DNA of 64,000 nucleotides from Lentinus brumalis. Taxonomy: Eukaryota; Basidiomycota; Agaricomycetes; Polyporales; Polyporaceae. The notes beneath the pieces are model-generated. The model ran no database searches and was not told where the DNA came from. It worked only from the letters and a program-made list of their open reading frames with translations. A program made the position numbers and the translations under genes. The DNA lies in contig MARA01000034.1 in assembly GCA_001792895.1 (NCBI GenBank), positions 390,442-454,441 on the forward strand, in the 5' to 3' direction. Positions 44,905-56,959 of the stretch are shown piece by piece (positions within the stretch are counted from its first letter, which is position 1; the number at the start of each line of letters is the position of its first letter).

Positions 44905-46020
44905 ACACTCTCCCTCTTCCGCCCTGCGCCTGCTCCCGCTCCCCGCGCCTGCTCCCGCTCCCCCGCGCCCGCTCCCGCTCCCGCGCCTGCGCCTGCTCCC
45001 GCGCCTGCGCCTGCTTCCGCTCCCCCGCTCCCGCTCCCCCGCTTCCGCTCCCGCCCCCGCCCCTGCTCCTGCTTGCTCTCCCGCCATCCGTCCCACATGG
45101 TCGCCATCTGCCGCCGCCGTAGGCTCCACTTTCCACCTTGTCTCCCGTCTCCTGTCTCCCGTCTCCCGTCGCCCGTCCCCTTCCGTCTCCCGCCTCCTGC
45201 TGTCCATCTCTTCGTCTGCCTGTCTGCCCCGTCCACCCGTCTCCCGTCTCCTGTCTCCCGTCTTCCGTCTTCCGTCGCCCGCCGCCCGCCTCCCGCTCTC
45301 TATCTCCTCGTCTGCCTGTCTGCCTCGTCCGCCCGTCGCCCGTCCCCTTCGGTCTCCCGCCTCCTGCCGTCCATGTCTTTGTCTGCCTGTCTGCCCCGTC
45401 CGCCCGTCTTCCGTCTCCCGTCTCCCGTCTCCCGTCGCCCGTTTCCCGTCTCCAGCTCTCCATCTCGCCCGCCTCCTGCTCTCCATCTCCTCGTCTGCCT
45501 GTCTGCCCCGTCCGCCCGTCGCCCGTCCCCTTCCGTCTCCTGCCATCCATCTCTTCATCTACCCCGTCCGCCCGTCTCCCGTCTCCCGTCTCCCGTCTCC
45601 CGTCTCCCGTCGCCCGTTTCCCGTTTCCCGTTTCCCGTCTCCAGCTCTCCATCTCGCCCGCCTCCCACTCTCCATCTCCTCGTGTGCCTGTCTGCCCGTC
45701 CGCCCGTCGCTCGCCTGTCACCTAACTCCTTGTCTTCCAACAACTTCTGCTCCGTTCCCCATGGCCTGTTCTCGAGCTCCTCGTCTACCTGTCTGCTCTG
45801 GCTCGCCAGTCTGCCGTCGACTGCTTTCCGTCGCCCGCCTCCTGCTCTCCATCGCGGCCATCTCGTCTGCCTGTCTTCTGTCTTCCGTCCCAGTCTGCCC
45901 TCTCCTCGTCTGCCGTTGCCCTGTCTGCTTCCCTGTCTGCCGCCTCCTGACTTTGATCTACTGTTACTGTTGCCCACCTCCCGTTCTCCTCCTGCTGCTC
46001 CCCCTGTTGCCCGTTGCCCA
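44905..46020. repeat. Pyrimidine-rich minisatellite array
   Basis: About 1.1 kb with almost only C, T and G on the + strand. The first 170 bases repeat GCTCCCGC(GCCT) units; the rest repeats TCTCCCG within a longer unit of about 60-80 bases containing CATCTC(C/T)TCGTCTGCCTGTCTGCC. Runs of identical TCTCCCG units occur at 45130-45170, 45410-45440 and 45570-45630. The array keeps long frames open on both strands (up to 393 codons), which I attribute to composition. Confidence 0.85.
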
Positions 46021-46234
46021 TGTACTATGCATGTTGGCACAGTGAAGGAGTCTTCTTTGGTGTTCACAAAGTAGGCGGTCATGAGGAGTGGCTCCTTCAT
46101 CGTATATGTTGTGGCGTTGAAGGTACAGTTGAATTAACGAGCCGTATGTACTTATATGCGTATGTAACACGGCATCATAGGCGGGCAATAGCATCGGTGT
46201 ACGTATCACGGATCAGACGGGCAGACGACAGGTT
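46021..46234. other. Spacer before the alpha-kinase gene
   Basis: No supported feature; 3' flank of the alpha-kinase-like gene. Confidence 0.4.
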
Positions 46235-49200
46235 CTAGCCGGAAGTGACGGCAGAAGTGGTTGCAGACATGTCTCTTGACGAAGACATCGTAGCCAGAAT
46301 TCCCATTGCAAACAACTGGTCCCCGAGTCGTCTGATTGTGAGTATATTAGCACATGAATGCCATGCAAATAGAATCAAACGCACGGATGTGTGACAATTT
46401 GCGGGTCCGTCAAGTATTTCCCCGAGCCTAGGTACACCGTCAGCATTAAACATATATGCACGTAATGGCCGCAGGCTTGTACCTTGGTAGTCGGTGACAA
46501 ACACCATGCCCTCCGTGAGGATAAACTGGACATGCTGCGTAAAAGACAGAAACTCGGCAATGGCATAGATAGCCTCGCCATCCTTGAGGTCTTCTTTGGG
46601 CCGTAGAGGCATTGGCGAGTCGTTGTTGATGTACTTGACAAACCGTCCTTCAATTGTGCGCTCGACAAGGTATACGTTGCCCGTGGAGTCCTTGCACAAC
46701 CCCGCCTCTACGAAGTCAAGGTCCCATGGTATCTCGCATGCTGGCTCGCCAACCTCCTTCACGAGTTCGTCAAGGTATACATACACCTCCTGCAGTAAAG
46801 CCCTGGCCCAGACCAAACAGCGTGCCTCTGTATGCAGCAACCGTGCCTGCTTCGTCCCGGTGTGAGGGATGCGTCTCTGGGGGTCTGCTGGCGTGGCGTA
46901 CACCATTTGCTTGGCACAGATGTCTAGCACTTCTCCGGCCGGTGCACCGAGGATGCCATCGGTGCGTGATGAGATTGTTCCAAACCAGGCCTTCTTAAAC
47001 GTCCCCAGCTTCGCATTCTTGTTCGTCTTCTTCAGTCGCAGTGTGGCAGGGACCTGTGCGAGGATTATCTCGAGCCCACTGTCCCCAGGCCGGCATAGGT
47101 CTGCGTATGGGAGCGCTGCGACGGGATGGAACTCGACTGTAATGGCATCCAGAGACACTGGACGTATTGAACGTAATTCATCAGATTTTGGTCATTCGAG
47201 GTGCCAGCATGTCATGTATACGTACATATGTCTTCGATTGCACTTGCCGAGTGTGCATTCAGGGCCTTGAGGGCCGCTGTCAAAGTGGCACGTGGAACAG
47301 ACGAGGCAGGTGCACCCCTGGCACGAGAGGCTAGGATGACATTCCCCACATGGGCTGAGGCAGCCAGAGGTTTGGCGTTGGGCAGGCTGTCGATGGGACT
47401 ACTGCGTAAGGTGCCGGCGTGGTCCTCTAGTGGTTTTGTCTGGAGAGACCTCGAAGACATCACCCGTCCCGGAGACCGGTTGCACCCTGTCCGTGGAGCT
47501 GGTTCGGAATGCATAAGCACAGCCGACATCCCTAGATCGCGCCTGGAACGCACCGTATTGTTGACGCTGGGCCCACTGCGCTTTTGTGTCGGAGTACGAC
47601 GAGTCGAGAACGGACGGGGTGTCGCTTTCGAGGAGTCGTACGGGCTGGTGTGGTGTTCTTCTAGACTCGGAGACCTCGGAGTCGCTGTCCGACAATTCGT
47701 ATACCGTCGGTAACTGCATATGTAGAACTGTAAGCATTCCAACTCCTGCAAACGTGCCAGTTTTACCTTTGCATGGTTATCATGTCCCGTTTTGCGTAGC
47801 TTGGCAGGCTTGGTAGGTGACGCAACATGAGTCGCTAATTCGCAGTGTACAAAATCAATACGCGAGTCACACGGGTGAGATTATATGTTTCATACCTTTT
47901 TGTTTTTCCCGGCATTCGGGTCAAGAACGAGCTCTGCGATTTTGCCATAGCCCAGGGGGCTAATAGCAAGCTGGCGGGTCTCGATCTCTTCGATATGTGC
48001 TTCCACTTGCGCGAGTTTATCTGGCTCCAGCTCAAGTTGGACTACCCACGGGTTCTTGGGTGCCTTGAACGCAACTGAGACAACACCCTTCCGTCGCGAC
48101 TCGACTAGGAATCGCTCGTAGATCACATCGTATTGATCAGCCGCCATGCCACCTCCTGCCAGTTTGGCCCAACCAGAGTCACGAAGCACAAAGAATGCAG
48201 CAGGGTCGTCAACTGGGAAGCCACAGGTACGTTTGTGCCACTTCTCCCGGAGGCTCTCAAACCCAAGTTGGCCAGCTGAACGGACCCGATGTGGGCGTCG
48301 ACACCATGAACACCCTCGAAAAGGTTCTAACCCAATGATCGTGATCAGCTCAAGCTGCCAATACATGGACGTGATCAGTGGCAAACGCACCCCCCACATC
48401 TCTCCTTTCTTTTTACCCTCGGGCTGTGTGACGATCTCGAACTGAAGGGGCACGAGTTCACGGAGGGAGCTATGCATGGAATTGCTGACCATTCGGGCGC
48501 GATGTGCACCATACTGCAGGTGATTGGTGTATATCCCTGGAGATTGAGCCCCGATATTGCTGACAAGGCCCCGGTCTGGGTTACCACCGGCTGAACGTGT
48601 TTGGGCGCTAGTTCGAGTGTAAGGACCGGCAAAGTTGAGGACAGAGTTGACTACATACCGGCAGGCGTACCACATTATGTGGGGCAGTGTTAAGGAGAGG
48701 GGAACGTGCATATGCATCCATCTGCGCGACTTGCATGTGCGGAACAGATGGCCCAAATGTCTGCGAAGTGGGGCGTCCACCAGGAATCGCGACGATAGGG
48801 CCTGGGCCTGGCAGCCGAATTTATGATTGGAAACATCGTGTAGTAAATGTGCACACTCACCGACAGCCTGAACTGGTGTTGTCGGTACTAACAAAGCTCG
48901 CTGAGCCCCAGTCAAAAATTTCAGCCTATGTCACCGCTCACCTCCGCGCATCCGTCTGAGACTGCTGCATGCGGCCTGCAGCTGCACTTGCTGAGGAAAG
49001 CGGAAGGACTTGGCCATAATGACTTTGTCTACATCTGCCACGTGAGGGTCAATATCTTCCCCACGGCACGAGCGAAGCGAGCAGGCTGTCTGCCCCATCA
49101 GAAAATGATGTGCGCTGCGTACCTTCCCGCCTTTTGCTGCTGCCCTTTAACTTGTAGTAATCATAACATCCTTGCATAACAACCGCCCCTCTCCATTCCC

Positions 49201-49410
49201 AGCACGCTTGTCCTCCACGAAGAATAGTTCGTCCTTGCGGAATGGTCCTTTGCGACAGCGAGGGCATGGATTGGCATGCCCAGCGTCCTTGGTAACGAGC
49301 AGCCCAAACTGAATTCGCTTGAGGACCTGCCCTGTGAGGTCCATTTGGTGATCCCAGAAACACCGAAGCGAGCAATAGAGTCCGAGAAATAGAAGTGCTT
49401 GGTTGAGCAT
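46235..49410 (-). CDS. Atypical alpha-kinase with zinc-ribbon start
   Basis: Several exons on the minus strand. The start region (49147-49410) encodes a zinc-ribbon-like CPRCRKGPFRKDELFFVED with LLCKD; next come PHVADVDKVIMAKSFRFPQQ (around 49020), a long exon with LEPFRGCSWCRRPHRV (47890-48915), and a Ser/Arg/Thr-rich linker (47212-47700). The kinase domain (46400-47158) shows TKQARLLHTEARCLVWARAL, FVEAGLCKDSTGNVYLVER, IEGRFVKYINN and then KYLTDPQIVTHP, the order of alpha-kinases (eEF2K/MHCK family), which phosphorylate Ser/Thr in helices. TDPQI lies one frame off the preceding block; a single-base change near 46415-46430 restores it. A final intron brings in the C-terminal 30 residues. Exon limits in the middle are uncertain. 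Whether the gene is active depends on that frameshift. Such genes are highly expanded in mushrooms; substrates unknown. Confidence 0.65.
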
Positions 49411-49643
49411 TGACTCTCCGCGGCAGGTATGCAGGCGTTAATAACAATTATTTTAGTGATCTAGCCCCAACTAGATTGCGACTCACCTTCAGGTTGCGAT
49501 CCACCATCCAACCTTTCGGCAGACACCTCTGCGTGAATAATGTCTGCGGTGAAGGCTGTTCGACGGGGAAATCAGCACAAGCCAAATCGTACGTGATCTA
49601 CAGTGTATGGTCCAAATGTGCATGATGTAATGTGTGCTCACTA

Positions 49644-51429
49644 GCCCCGGATGATGAGTTGCGCCCGCTGGTGGAGTATTACTGGAGTCTGGGTCTCAAT
49701 GGAAAGGATATCGTCAGTCAGGTGTGCGATGAAATTGATCTAGAGCAGTATGGCTTCAGGTATGTCACCTACCACCTAGCCGACCGTTTACCATGATGAT
49801 AACTCACAGAATTTTTCCAACCCCAGCTACGCCAGCTTCCGCAGGCGCAAGGACGAATGGGGCCTGCAGGGTGTGCGCCGACAAGGTCATACCATCGAGA
49901 CCATCCAGCAGCTGTAAAGGAAGTCCGTATCCGCTTTCCGACCATGGGCGCGCGTGCAATGGTTGCCCACCTCCGAACACACTATAATGACATGCGCGTC
50001 CCTGAGTGAGTCACCTAGTATTCTCAGGTGCATATTGCGTTTGACATGGTCCACAGGAAAGTGCTTCTCAAGTACTTCCGTATGGTAGAGCCGCAGGCCG
50101 TTCTGGAACGGAAGTTCGCCGGTTCAAACGTCGCCTGTTCTGGGTTGCTGGTGTCAACGACTTGTGGTGCTTTGATCAGCACGACAAGCTCAGACGTTTT
50201 GGTCTGTTTCTGCATGCTGGCTATGAGCCTGGTGCGGTCGTATTGTCTGGATGAAGATCTGGTGGACGAACCGTAACCCTCGCTTAGTGACTTCATATTA
50301 CCTCGAGGCTGCACGGAACATCAAGGTGGGTTGTCGTGTGATTGTGATGTGCATTTGCGTAATCATTGTATCTTCGACAGGCATACCTCTCCTCACCCAG
50401 AGCGACCCGGGCACGGAGAATGTGGCATCGCAATTGCCACACGAACATCCGTCATGAGCTCGATCCCTCCCTTGCAGAGACCCGGCAGCACCGGTGGATG
50501 CGATGAAGCCAACATCAAGCCCGAGATTGTGTGGTCTATTCTCCGTCGCATGTGGTCGCCGGCTTCGAAAATTGTCTGCAGGAAGGCCTCGGTGTATACT
50601 ACGATCCGAGGATCCCATGGAGAGGTACGTCAACGAGTAACGATTTCCGGTGTGCAACCAACAACTTACATTGATGTAGATTGTTATTTCTGTGGCTTGC
50701 AGTTCCATGGCTCCAGGCTGAACTCGACAGTTGGGTGGCGCAATTCAACAGTACCCAGCGTCGTAAAGACAAGCACAAGATTCTCCCGCAGGGTATCCCA
50801 GACCTTGTGACCCGAAGCCGGAACGCTACCAGATGCTCGACTTCAAGGTTCGTTGTGTTCACTGCACCATCTTACCGCACATTGAACGACTAAGTACTCC
50901 GCACTAGGTCCAGTTCAGACTGAGCTGTTCGATCGCATGGAGGCAGCATGGGCCCCGCCTGATCATGCGTTTTCCAGCTGTCCCGCCTGAGTTCGGTAAC
51001 ATCATGGCCAATTTGTACCAAAGTCTCGGCTCGCCGGTAGTGCAGCGAGACACGTTCTGGCCTGTCTACAATGCCATGCATGATGCAATGACTCAGGCAG
51101 TGGCAGCCGAGCAATTCACGAGATATCCGTACCCGTGAGCGGGTGGAAGAGGAGGAGGTTGAGCCTTTGCCGGGCTTGCGGGAGATGCGTCTGGGCGGGC
51201 AGGGACCTCATGGGTTGTATGCCGGCGGAGCAGCTGCGCCTGCTGTACCTGCGTCATTTGAAAGTGGTACAAGGCTAACCATGCGCCCGAGGATGTCCAT
51301 GATCATGGGACTGATGGGGAGGAAGACGGTGACGAGGATAAAGGGGACGAGTCAGATGACGAGTACCGTGTCCAGGCAGAGTTCTCGGACGACGAGGATT
51401 ACGACCCTGTGGCAGCGTCTTTTACTGCT
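49644..51429 (+). pseudogene. Integrase-core (DDE) protein, decayed
   Basis: In pieces across all three frames: LRPLVEYYWSLGLNGKDIVS, RRKDEWGLQGVRRQGHTIE, FPTMGARAMVAHLRTHYN, KVLLKYFRMVEPQAV, FKRRLFWVAGVNDLWCFDQH (first acidic residue, about 50171), IVWMKIWWTNRNPRLVTSYY, LLTQSDPGTEN (second acidic residue, 50395-50421), NCHTNIRHELDPSLAETRQH, NIKPEIVWSILRRMWSP, ENCLQEGLGVYYDPRIPW, and EFGNIMANLYQSLGSPVVQR, then an acidic tail (to 51429). This order is that of the integrase-core proteins scattered through agaricomycete genomes, probably derived from a transposon. At least four frame changes lie between 50230 and 50620 and cannot be explained by introns, so it is dead. A few GTNNGT...CAG introns remain recognisable. 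Confidence 0.75.
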
Positions 51430-52089
51430 TGATTGTAATGTAATCGCCGTTACTACTCATGTGCATACTACATGTGGTGTGATGTTTATACTGCAATTAG
51501 GGATGCAGATGTGTGCGCCGACCTCTGTGTGTGCCGACCTCCATGTTGCGTCTGAGGCGAACGATTCAGCTTATTGTCACAGGGGCATTTCCAGAAGGGT
51601 TTCGAGTAACATGAGAGACATGCACACATACCATGGCACTAGTACAACAGTGACTGAATCCCGATGGCACACATCAGCGCTGCTCCCGCCCGGCTGATGC
51701 AAGAGAGTGAGATGGTGTGACATGGAACATGAAGGTGTTGACTGACCCAATAGTGAGATATCATTCCGGAGCCGTGATCAACATTTTTGAGTCCATGTGA
51801 TGCGACGGTATGACCGCACCAAGGCAACCGCGCTGGGTGTATGCATGTTGACTTGTGGAGGTTTTGATAACCGTCTAAATTGGGATCGGATTCGCGACCA
51901 GAGCAGTTCAGAGGAATAATTTTGGGATGGGTTACGAGGGGCGATGAGAGAGACATAACTAGATGTGAGTAGTTTGAGGTCGAGCGTTGCAAAAAGCCTG
52001 AAATCAATGCTATGGGCGCCTCCCCATCGAAGATGCATTGGCCAGTCTCGATCTGTCTCGGTGTAAGACAGTGTAACTACAACATCATG
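51430..52089. other. No recognisable gene
   Basis: About 660 bases with only short frames; 3' flanks of the convergent integrase-like and uncharacterised genes. Confidence 0.45.
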
Positions 52090-54177
52090 TCAAGTATGTA
52101 TAAGCGCATGCCCCTTATTGTATTTGCACAGTATATGCTCCAATGCGATCTCGTCAAACCCAATAGCCGACTTGACAACTGAGGACAATCTCTGGTCAAA
52201 AACTCGTACACACGTATAAACCCTGCGACAACCTCTTCTACAGATGCATTCATCCCAGAAATTTGATTGCTGGTAATCAAGCCCTTGAATGATCCCTTCT
52301 TGTTTTTGTGCACCACACGAGCCACCTCCGCGCAACTGGGACGTTCTACTATGCCGGCGTAGTACATATCACCAGCAAGCAAAAAGGCAGTCAATCCCCC
52401 TAGGATGGGGAACCGACCTCCGCATGATGTTCTCCTGTCTCCGGATGGATCCAACCCACTCGCGCGTGCATCCAGTTCAAGAAGGCGGCAAACGGCACTG
52501 GTTGATCACCATGATGATGACGAAGTTGTACATATTCATGCTCCTTGTCAAAGTACACTCGGGCGAAGATGTGGCCGCGATCGCGACGATCCACCTGAGG
52601 ATTCCCATACGCTTTCTGATTGAAGAAGAATCTCGAGAGTTCACATCGTCTTTGTTGAATCCGTGCGTCCGTAAGAATGCCTCCCACGCTGCCAGGTCTG
52701 CATAATATCCATTGGACAACGTCAAGGCTCGCGAATGGAACGTCAGTCCACGGAATATTGCGCAACTAGGAAACGACCCTGGTTGTCCCTGTTGCAGCTG
52801 TGTGTATGGACCATGAGATCCACGAATGTGTGTTCTGGAAGGAGCGTGCTCGCGCAGAGGACTGTAGCGATCCAAGTCTTTCATGACAAAGGCTTGTAGC
52901 GGGGAGGGTTGTTCGGGACGTGCCTCATGAGCTAAGGCAGCCACGTCTTCGAGATATTTCAAGACTGAGTGCAAACCGCTGTCCTCCTGGGAGATTGATC
53001 GAGGTACCACTGCGCTTTGAGAACCTTTGGCATGATGGCGTTGCGGCAGGGACCTTTCCACAAATGAGGGAGGGGTCGGCGGACCACCGTGCAAGACAGT
53101 CTCCACGAACGTCTGTATCTCTTCATGCAATGTGGGATCGCACCGCTTCAAAGCAGCTGAGATGTCTTTCAGCGTACGAGCTTCATGGGACAGAGGGTCT
53201 GCCAGAGGGAGTGATCGAAGGGTGGCAACGAATGGGTCTAGATCGTTGATCCTGAGGCTGGAAGCTTTCTTCTTACGGCAGCCAAAAATGGAGGTCTTTA
53301 TGGTCCGATACGTCTTCCAAACTCCATGAAGAAGCAACACCGATGCGTCCAGGTGGAACGTGTGCAAGACGTGTATCACATAGTACGCTGAAAGAAGGTC
53401 GGTGTTTGATGGGAAGGATAACCATGTGCGGAGGATGTTCACGGCACGGGTGCATACAGCTTCAGTGATTGTGACTCCTGATTTGCCCTCCGAAGAGACC
53501 ACGAACGACGGGGGTGAATTGTCGGGTGGCAAGGGAAGGTAATCTTCAGCTTTGACAGTGACCTGACTGCGGGTGGTGACGGCGCGATATATCTCATGGA
53601 CCATCTTTGTAAGCCATTCGCCTGACCCATGTGCCCACCCGCCATGACGAGGCTCATGCAGAGACCCTCCCTCAAGTTCCCGAACGACAGCTGCCACATG
53701 ATTGACGCAATCATGTATCAACCAATGCCAGGCAGATACACTGCTTAGCATTATATCTCGTTGCCGGCATCGCAATGACAGTTCTGAAACCTGTGTTCTC
53801 ATGATACGGCTTTCATGTTGAGGCCACATGCGAGAGAATATGGTAGCAAATTGCGATGTGGTACGATCATTGGTAAGGATCGTTCGAAGGAAAGACGTGT
53901 CATCCCCACTGGCCTGCATGTCATCAGTGTGGGAGTGCATGATTGTTTGGGCCATTTGCTGGAAGAAGTCGCACTCTGAGGCCAAATTGCCGCGACTGAA
54001 ACATTCGAGAGCCTTCACGGCAACTTTGGACCAGTCAGTATCAACAATGACATCGTAGACATATGTTTACTAACCTGAGGACACCGCAGGCGATGGCGTG
54101 TTTCCTACCCCAGAGCCACTATGCGCATTCAAAGGCGACATCTCTACGGTGCAATGAGATATTGACTGCAAATCCAT
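52090..54177 (-). pseudogene. Large uncharacterised protein, frameshifted
   Basis: Exon 1 (54075-54177) encodes MDLQSISHCTVEMSPLNAHS onward; a 51-base intron joins it to VAVKALECFSRGNLASECDF in phase. The following 500 residues are open to about 52620 and include MWPQHESRIMRTQVSELSLR, HWLIHDCVNHVAAVVRELEG, SGEWLTKMVHEIYRAVTTRS, VVSSEGKSGVTITEAVCTRA and VIHVLHTFHLDASVLLLHGV. The frame then changes three times: ARVYFDKEHEYVQLRHHHGD, GGLTAFLLAGDMYYAGIVER, and finally FDEIALEHILCKYNKGHALI with a stop at 52090. It looks like one long protein of more than 650 residues, hydrophobic-helix-rich, with no domain I can name. I recall similar orphan proteins next to mobile genes in agaricomycetes. The 5' exon overlaps a tandem duplication. 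Confidence 0.6.
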
Positions 54178-54380
54178 AATTGCATCACGTACGATTTTCA
54201 TCAGGTGTTCCGACCAAGCAAGGATCATGAGATTCTTCGTCGCGAGGTTGATCCAACAGCGACATCTCTACAACGCAATGAACTATTGAAAGCAAATGTA
54301 TAGATACGTGACGTACGGTTTCCATCAGGCGTTCCGACCAAGCAAGGATCATGACATTCTTCGTCGCGAGGTTGATCATG
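54135..54380. repeat. Tandem duplication, 124-base unit
   Basis: Two diverged copies (54135-54258 and 54259-54380), both starting GCGACATCTCTAC and ending CTTCGTCGCGAGGTTGATC. The second copy lacks the ATG that starts the neighbouring minus-strand gene in the first. Confidence 0.85.
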
Positions 54381-54442
54381 CGAGGCCGCGGGTACTAATA
54401 GTCATTATTCAATTTTGCTGCCATCAAGCGATGTGTATACTA

Positions 54443-56959
54443 CTAACGTTGCGCATTGTACGGACGAGTGTGTGGCACATTAACCGCAGATTCCTGTCGC
54501 TCTGATGCATCGTATTGTGCACCTGCAATCATTTGATCCACCTCGTGCTCACTGCCAGAATCATTGTCTGTTGAGGTTCTGTTAGTCAGAATGGCGGCGA
54601 CTCCAATATAAATATTGATCTGACCTTCGTCAAAGTCATCTCTCATATGACTCTCTTCATGGAACAGATGTTCGATCAAAGCTACGCATGCAATTAAGCA
54701 TTAGAGCATTGGTCTGGAAAGGTGTTCGCAGCCGAACATACCCTCCTCATCCTCGTCTTCTGATTCAACTCCAAGAGCGTTCGAGGCATCAGCCGTACAC
54801 CCCAACCGTGCCTTTTTCGGTGCCGAACCTAATGAACATTCGGGTGAATTTAGTCGGCACAACCGAGCGTTTCAAAGTGCCAATCCCACCTGAAGATTCA
54901 CCCTGTGCATGCTTACGCTTGGAGGGTCTCGAATGTGATACTAGAGGAACCGCAATTATTAATAACAGATAATGGGTGCTGGGGTACAGACATACCTCCT
55001 CCAAGTGCAGGCAGGAACGCAGATTGCTTGGTGATATGGTCTTGCCATTTACGCTCTGACTGTGCTCTTGTCTTGAAGAACTCGTTGGATTCGGGACGGT
55101 GGCGCCATGTCTTAGGATAAATACGTTGGCCATGTTCGTCCTCGACAGAGATGCACTTGCGCATGGCATCAAGATCAATCTGAGGCTTCAAATGCGCCGG
55201 TATTTGCTTCATGAAGAAGGCAAATTTGGCAGCAGCGCCCTGATATACCCATTGCAGGTAGGCCTCCCGAGACGTCAACCATGGCCCAGCTGACAACCAG
55301 TTGGCGTTATTGGTCCATGCAACCTCCTCGTCATGGCTATTGACTATGAGTATATGGTCATGTGAAGGAGTTATGGCACTTACGAACTGTGTATCATTTC
55401 CGGAGTCAGGCTGAACAATTGATCTTGAGGCATAGCGCCGTAACTGATCAGCGACTCGCCGTTCAACATCGCGCTGGACGGGTACGCCACGAAAACAAGG
55501 CGATACGACCACGGCTTGGGCTTCTGATTAATGGGCGCGGTAGGAGGGGAGCCGCCGTGCAAGCGACGACCATTGAAGCAAACAGCCTTCAAACCATCTT
55601 GCACTATGGACAAGGTGTGTACCAGGTGAGCGTCATGCATAGATATTTGGACTGGCACTGGCAACTCACGAATGGCAGCACCCACTTCAGCAAGCATGAA
55701 CCAACCTGGATGATCACCTTCATCGAGATCGCTGAATGTAATCATACAAGTGTATCCGCCGGGAGAGTCGTGCTCGTCCGCATGCATGCCTGCCAACGGA
55801 CCAAGGTCATGTGCGAATTCGCTCGCTGAAAAAATACTTAACGCATATTTGCAGAAGTATGACGCAAACAACTCACCTGCATCATCGCTAGCCTCCTTCG
55901 TTGATGCGATATTGAGTTGGAACGTAGGAAATGCACCGTTTCTGGCACATCCAATTCGGGGAACATTCACGGCATCTGCTTGTTCCTCCAATGTCTCAGA
56001 AATGTACCTCGGACCGGCTTCGAGCGCTGTCATAGCCAGAGGAGCAATGGCCTGCATGGCCATAAGAATATATAATTATTACGTGAGAGAGAACATACCT
56101 GAAGAGCCTCCAAACGGATATCATGATGAGTTGTTGCGCCGGATTTCGGAATCTTCGCACCGACCGTTGGTCCGACAAGATTGCGCGGCACTTGCACGCT
56201 TTGGGCAAGCGTATGGCATCGTTCAGACTTCTCGATGTGCTTAGCATGTTCGCTGCTTTCATACTGGGTTCCGCCGTGCCACTTTCCGTTCGCAAAGCGA
56301 GGCTTGGATCCATCCCGATCCTTCCGCTCGCCGAGGATGGAGAGTCGCGCTTTCTTCATGTTGTCGATAATGTCGGCTTCGATTAAATGTCTGACAAATA
56401 TATGGCATGTCAGATTGTCAGATAACATGTGCATTGTCATAGCGCATACGCACTCTGGCAACACCCATGCTTGAATATTATCGTCTAGCGGATCCCCAGA
56501 ACCGAAGATGTCTCGTGCAAACAAGAAATCGCCCGGTACCATGCGGAATAACCCTGCAAATAGTATTAGTGGTCTAGTCTGCATACAGGAAAAGCACCCA
56601 ACCTGCGCCCTTCACGCCTTCGTCAGTGCCCGGCGGGAGCTTGAGAACGTCCTTGACATAGCGATAGAATTTCCGACTGAAAGATGACTCCGTATTGTGC
56701 ATGTAGATAAGTACCCGGCCGACATCGCATGAGAGATGCGACAATAATGGGTGGCTATTGTTGCATTCCCATATCATCGGCAATGCAGGATCGCGCCCGG
56801 GCAATTCTAGCAGGCGGCCGTGCGGAGGCGGCAGAGGAGCTCGGGCTGCGCGACCGCAAGCGGATCAGTTTGACCCCTAAGTACATGAATAGATGACATA
56901 CGCGCAGGAGGAGGAGCCTTCTGGGCTTTAGGAGCACTCGGACGGCGACGTGGGGGCAT
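54443..56959 (-). CDS. TET/JBP-like 2-oxoglutarate dioxygenase
   Basis: Multi-exon minus-strand gene starting MPPRRRPSAPKAQKAPPP (56959), then LPGRDPALPMIWECNNSHPL, FYRYVKDVLKLPPGTDEGV, FRMVPGDFLFARDIFGSGDP, FVRHLIEADIIDNMKKARLS and NGAFPTFQLNI. The core carries the iron ligands: H-x-D in GPLAGMHADEHDSPGGYTC (about 55776), a distal His in CFNGRRLHGGSPPT (about 55557) and the 2-oxoglutarate Arg in SYRLVFVAYPSS (about 55500). This is the double-stranded beta-helix pattern of TET/JBP proteins, which oxidise methyl groups on DNA bases; fungal members are expanded and linked to transposons (established for the family in basidiomycetes). The C-terminus is basic/acidic (AFLPALGG, KRKHAQGESSGG, APKKARLGC, then SEDEDEE), ending at TAG 54443. 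Exon joins in the core are convincing; the last three are less certain. DNA substrate is inferred. Confidence 0.7.

Noticed and set aside
44870..46074. 391- and 393-codon frames, Pro/Ser-rich
   Set aside because: Entirely within the minisatellite; every frame is open because of composition.
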